Positions 61,040 to 64,000 of a stretch of DNA of 64,000 nucleotides are shown piece after piece (the stretch's first letter is position 1; every line of letters starts with the position of its first letter). The stretch is from NCBI GenBank assembly GCA_934254985.1, contig CAKQMS010000002.1, positions 62,001-126,000 on the forward strand. The letters are read 5' to 3'. The notes under the pieces were generated by a model that was given only the letters and a program-made list of their open reading frames with translations, had not been told where the DNA came from and made no database searches. The position numbers and the translations under genes are program-made. Source of the DNA: an uncultured Prevotella sp. Lineage in GTDB: Bacteria > Bacteroidota > Bacteroidia > Bacteroidales > Bacteroidaceae.

Positions 61040-62497
61040 ATGGCTGAAATCAAAAACCTAAAACCTGAGTGCATTTGGCGCAACTTTGATGCGCTGACCC
61101 AGGTGCCACGTCCATCAGGACACCTTGAGAAAGTACAACAGTTCTTGCTCGACTTCGGTAAGAAGGTAGGTGTTGAAGTATTCAAAGACGAGGCTGAAAA
61201 CATTGTAATGAAGAAGCCTGCTACTCCAGGAATGGAGAATCGCAAGACTATCTTGCTGCAGGCTCACATGGATATGGTGCCACAGAAGGCTGTGGACAGC
61301 ACCCACAATTTTGAGACAGACCCTATCCAGACCTATATCGATGGCGAATGGGTGAAGGCTAAGGGTACAACTCTTGGTGCCGACGACGGTATCGGAGTAG
61401 CAGCTATCATGGCTGTTATGGAAGACAAGACTTTGAAGCATGGTCCTATCGAGGCTCTTATCACAGCAGATGAAGAGACAGGTATGTTTGGTGCAGAAGG
61501 TCTTCCTACAAACACTCTCAACTCAGACGTATTGCTTAACCTCGACTCTGAGACTTGGGGTAAGTTTGTTATCGGTAGTGCAGGTGGTGTAGACGTTACT
61601 GCTGATTTGGAATACAAAGAAGTAGAAACTGATGCTAACGATGCAGCATTGCAGGTCACAGTAAAGGGATTGAAGGGTGGACACTCTGGTTTGGAGATTC
61701 ACGAAGGCAGAGCCAACGCCAATAAGCTGATGGTGAGATTCGTTCGCGAAGCTATCAAGGACTACGAGGCTCGCTTGGCTTCATGGCATGGCGGAAGTAT
61801 GCGCAACGCCATTCCTTTTGAGTGCAAGGTGGTTTTGACATTGCCAAAAGAGAATGTAGAGGCTGTTAAGGAACTCGTAGAAGAGTGGAAGGCAGACTTC
61901 AACGACGAATACAAGAACATTGAGAATGGCGTAGAATTCTTTGCAGAAGATGTAGAGACTCCTAAGACAGAGGTGCCAGAAGAAATACAGGACAACCTCG
62001 TTGACGCTATCTACGCATGCCACGACGGTGTGATTCGTATGATTCCTGCTTATCCTAACGTAGTAGAGACATCAAGCAACCTCGCTATCATCGACATCGA
62101 AGGCGGTGCAGCTTATATCAAGATATTGGCTCGTTCATCACGCGAAGATATGAGAGACTATGTAGCTACAATGCTCGAAAGTTGCTTCAACATGGCAGGC
62201 ATGAGAGTGGTACACAGCGGACAGTATGGCGGTTGGGATCCAAACCCAGACAGCGAGATATTGAACCTCTTGAAGACTATCTACAAGGAGCAGAATAATG
62301 AGGACGCATTGGTACAGGTAGACCATGCTGGTTTGGAGTGCTCTGTGATATTGGGCAAATATCCTAACCTGGATGTTGTATCGCTCGGTCCAACCCTCCG
62401 TAGCCCTCACACCACAAACGAGCGTTGCCTTATCGACACCGTGGCTCCATTCTGGGAGTTGCTTAAGGAAACAATGCAAAGAATTGGCGAGAAATAA
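61040..62497 (+). CDS. pepD: Aminoacyl-histidine dipeptidase (PepD, M20C)
   Basis: A 485-residue di-zinc peptidase that cleaves Xaa-His and other dipeptides in the cytoplasm. The first metal ligand is in LLQAHMDMVPQ (His76, Asp78 supporting), then GTTLGADDGIGVAAIMAVME, the catalytic Glu in TADEETGMFGA, and LNLDSETWG. The dimerisation (lid) domain contains GLKGGHSGLEIHEGRANANK, and the last metal His block is near LRSPHTTNERCLIDTV. Length is normal. A heptad repeat array lies directly upstream, and I could not find a -7 box there. Confidence 0.95.
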   Translation: MAEIKNLKPECIWRNFDALTQVPRPSGHLEKVQQFLLDFGKKVGVEVFKDEAENIVMKKPATPGMENRKTILLQAHMDMVPQKAVDSTHNFETDPIQTYIDGEWVKAKGTTLGADDGIGVAAIMAVMEDKTLKHGPIEALITADEETGMFGAEGLPTNTLNSDVLLNLDSETWGKFVIGSAGGVDVTADLEYKEVETDANDAALQVTVKGLKGGHSGLEIHEGRANANKLMVRFVREAIKDYEARLASWHGGSMRNAIPFECKVVLTLPKENVEAVKELVEEWKADFNDEYKNIENGVEFFAEDVETPKTEVPEEIQDNLVDAIYACHDGVIRMIPAYPNVVETSSNLAIIDIEGGAAYIKILARSSREDMRDYVATMLESCFNMAGMRVVHSGQYGGWDPNPDSEILNLLKTIYKEQNNEDALVQVDHAGLECSVILGKYPNLDVVSLGPTLRSPHTTNERCLIDTVAPFWELLKETMQRIGEK

Positions 62498-62544
62498 GAC
62501 ATTTTTCAGGAGAAATAAAGCTTATATCAAGCTATATTATTAAA

Positions 62545-62590
62545 AAAGCGTTGCATCGAAGATTTTTTTCGTTGCAACGCTTTATTTATT
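62545..62590 (+). terminator. Terminator after pepD
   Basis: A perfect 11 bp stem pairs AAAGCGTTGCA (62545-62555) with TGCAACGCTTT (62573-62583), followed by ATTTATTT. Confidence 0.85.
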
Positions 62591-62603
62591 TAATCTAAAT
62601 TAG

Positions 62604-62612
62604 TAATTTTGC
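62604..62612 (+). promoter_or_regulatory. -7 box for corA
   Basis: TAATTTTGC is a full match to TAnnTTTGC. Transcription would start near 62617, giving a leader of about 140 bases. Confidence 0.65.
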
Positions 62613-62641
62613 AAGCGAAATAACCAAATCATTTTTCTTAC

Positions 62642-62677
62642 ATGGACGACTATCACGCGGAAAACCAGAAATTGTAA
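62642..62677 (+). CDS. Candidate corA leader peptide (11 residues)
   Basis: ATG to TAA encodes MDDYHAENQKL. It lies between the predicted transcription start and an RNA structure that could hide the corA start. The stop codon is 2 bases before the first hairpin arm. A ribosome reaching the stop would cover that arm. No Shine-Dalgarno site is seen, which is not unusual in this phylum. Expression is an inference. Confidence 0.4.
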   Translation: MDDYHAENQKL

Positions 62678-62679
62678 GA

Positions 62680-62752
62680 CGAAGATAAGCAAAAGTATAG
62701 TAAGCTAATCTTCGCCAACAACTCATTTTTCCTAAAAGAAACGAGGATTAGC
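62680..62752 (+). promoter_or_regulatory. Competing hairpins in the corA leader (attenuator-like)
   Basis: Segment 2 (62704-62714, GCTAATCTTCG) pairs with segment 1 (62680-62690, CGAAGATAAGC) with one mismatch, or with segment 3 (62742-62752, CGAGGATTAGC) over all 11 positions including one G-U. Segment 3 ends 3 bases before the corA ATG. The two structures exclude each other. Confidence 0.55.
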
Positions 62753-62755
62753 ACA

Positions 62756-63682
62756 ATGAAAACATACTGGAACATCGAAAACACCCTCAAAGCCATTCCT
62801 GAATGGCAACCAAACTGCTGGATTCAAGTTACATGCCCTACAGAAGAGGACCAGAAAGAACTTGAAGAAAGATTTAATATCCCTGACTATTTTCTTTCCG
62901 ATATCTCCGATACCGACGAGCGTGCCCGCTATGAGTACGACGACGGATGGATGCTCATCATCTTGCGTATACCATACGTCAAGGAGGTGCGCTCACGCAC
63001 GCCATATACCACAGTTCCACTTGGTATCATTCACAAGCGCGACGTTACGATAACAGTTTGCTACTACGAGACCAATATGATGATTGATTTCGTGAGCTAT
63101 CAGCAGAAACGCGGAGAGGGATTCACCGACTATGTAGACATGATTTTCCGCTTGTTCCTATCAAGTTCTGTGTGGTATCTGAAACGACTAAAGCAGATAA
63201 ACACATTGATAGAAAAGGCTAAGCACAACCTCGACCACGAGGTGAACAACGAGAGCCTTATCGGACTAAGTCGTCTGCAAGACTCATTGACATATTTCGT
63301 GACATCTATTCGTGGCAACGAGAACTTGTTGGCAAAGCTGAAGTTTAAGTTACAGGTGGACGAATTGGATGCCGACCTTATCGAGGACGTAAACATTGAG
63401 ATGACGCAGGCACGAGAAACTACCAATATCTACTCCGACATCTTGGAGTCGACGATGGACACTTACTCGAGCATCATCAATAACAATATGAATACCGTGA
63501 TGCGTACGCTTACTGCCGTGACAATTATCATGATGTTCCCTACCCTCATAGCATCACTCCTGGGTATGAACCTCATCAATGGCATGGAGGATAGTCCGTA
63601 TGGATTTGTCATTGCCATAGTGATTTCATTCCTTGTAACAGGATTATCGTGGGGTATTTTGCGCCATAAGCGCCTCATCTGA
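62756..63682 (+). CDS. corA: CorA-family magnesium/divalent cation transporter
   Basis: 308 residues. A large cytoplasmic N-terminal domain (IPDYFLSDISDTDERARYEY, WMLIILRIPY) is followed by a long helical stalk and two C-terminal transmembrane helices. The selectivity motif GMN is at 270-272 in SLLGMNLINGMEDSPYGFVI, and the C-terminus is basic (RHKRLI). It forms a pentameric channel for Mg2+ or Co2+. It is monocistronic, with a 5' leader that looks regulated. Confidence 0.95.
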   Translation: MKTYWNIENTLKAIPEWQPNCWIQVTCPTEEDQKELEERFNIPDYFLSDISDTDERARYEYDDGWMLIILRIPYVKEVRSRTPYTTVPLGIIHKRDVTITVCYYETNMMIDFVSYQQKRGEGFTDYVDMIFRLFLSSSVWYLKRLKQINTLIEKAKHNLDHEVNNESLIGLSRLQDSLTYFVTSIRGNENLLAKLKFKLQVDELDADLIEDVNIEMTQARETTNIYSDILESTMDTYSSIINNNMNTVMRTLTAVTIIMMFPTLIASLLGMNLINGMEDSPYGFVIAIVISFLVTGLSWGILRHKRLI

Positions 63683-63697
63683 TATAAAAACAACAAA

Positions 63698-63725
63698 AAA
63701 ATCCCTATTTATTAGGATTTTACGT
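63698..63725 (+). terminator. Weak terminator after corA
   Basis: AAAATCC (63698-63704) pairs with GGATTTT (63715-63721) around a 10-base loop that can add two further pairs. T-rich sequence follows. Confidence 0.5.
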
Positions 63726-63735
63726 TTTTTTTATT

Positions 63736-63744
63736 TAAGTTTGC
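63736..63744 (+). promoter_or_regulatory. -7 box for the 63838 gene
   Basis: TAAGTTTGC is a full match to TAnnTTTGC, about 94 bp upstream of the start codon. Confidence 0.6.
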
Positions 63745-63837
63745 AACTCGTAAAACATATAAATCTGAGCATCGACCATCTTATATATAGATGAGAGGTG
63801 CTAACCATAAACCGAATCAGAAACTCAAATCAGTTAC

Positions 63838-64000
63838 ATGATGGACTCTCAAGAAAATACCCTTAAACAGGGTTTGCAGGCTGAAGAGCAGCAGGAGACT
63901 GTTGCCGCAGCAGAGGTAGAAAACACAGAAAACGTTGCCGCAGAAGAAACCGAAAGCAAGGCTGCTCCTGTAAGACCAACTTTCAAGAACAAACAAGAAG
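63838..64000 (+). CDS. Start of a probable DUF349-domain protein (partial)
   Basis: The frame opens ATGATG and encodes MMDSQENTLKQGLQAEEQQE, then an acidic Ala/Glu-rich stretch, and PVRPTFKNKQE at the window edge. A disordered acidic N-terminus that leads into a basic helical region is how DUF349 proteins of Prevotella-like bacteria begin, as far as I recall. Only 54 residues are visible, so this is a guess at the family. Confidence 0.5.
   Translation, partial: MMDSQENTLKQGLQAEEQQETVAAAEVENTENVAAEETESKAAPVRPTFKNKQE

Noticed and set aside
1..64000. tRNA, rRNA or known riboswitch
   Set aside because: I looked through the intergenic regions and saw no cloverleaf with a conserved T-loop and no recognisable riboswitch core. 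A covariance-model scan would be needed to exclude divergent ones.

Overview
The window reads as chromosome of a Bacteroidota bacterium, most likely Prevotellaceae (Prevotella/Segatella type). Reasons: many genes are preceded by the Bacteroidota -7 box TAnnTTTGC and few have clear Shine-Dalgarno sites; there is a SusC/SusD pair, several SPII lipoproteins, fimbrillin-like proteins, and secreted proteins ending in a type IX secretion-like C-terminal domain. I saw no tRNA, rRNA, CRISPR array or complete insertion sequence. The genus is an inference from style; no marker search was possible.

Layout. 1-5.8 kb: the C-terminal part of a TonB-dependent receptor, two lipoproteins carrying OB-fold-like domains, ribosomal protein L31 type B, and a lipoprotein nuclease. 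6-10 kb: a small lipoprotein, glutathione peroxidase with thioredoxin reductase, and a sodium:solute symporter. 10-11.4 kb: a REP-associated (HUH/Y1) transposase-like gene followed by a mirrored, hairpin-bearing repeat. 11.4-23.7 kb: mainly housekeeping genes (mfd, polyprenol-phosphate sugar transferase, plsC, a phosphoesterase, a stand-alone methionine synthase reactivation domain, pyrC, ftsB/divIC, a CDF transporter, mnmA). 24-40.5 kb: a polysaccharide utilization locus with a GH88 unsaturated glucuronyl hydrolase, SusC/SusD, a DUF5017-type lipoprotein, a beta-helix protein, four fimbrillin-like lipoproteins and a DUF1573-PL8 polysaccharide lyase. PL8 plus GH88 is the usual logic for glucuronate-containing glycosaminoglycans: the lyase makes unsaturated oligosaccharides and GH88 removes the unsaturated uronate.

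41-56.2 kb is the most unusual part. Three two-gene modules on the minus strand each pair a large exported protein with a 57-60 residue protein encoded 22-40 bp downstream. The three small proteins share an N-terminal YIxPxI motif, a central M-(A/T)-(A/G/T) Ser/Gly-rich motif and a Trp-plus-acidic C-terminus. In two of the modules the large gene carries a poly(G) tract (G8 and G9) in its first 45 codons and is out of frame by one base as sequenced, which suggests phase variation. Between the modules lie frr-rsgA, a porin, a GYF-domain protein and two more T9SS-type cargo proteins. 56.9-64 kb: an Rpn-family nuclease with duplicated promoter/palindrome units, mgtC, rsmA, a flippase-like protein, pepD, corA with a leader ORF and competing hairpins, and the start of a probable DUF349 protein.

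The intergenic regions hold a recurring architecture: four loci with four repeat units at an exact 22 bp period. Two of these (5.9 and 41.0 kb) are copies of one element in opposite orientation. The other two (54.6 and 56.6 kb) have unrelated sequences but the same layout of 12 bp palindromes with 10 bp spacers.
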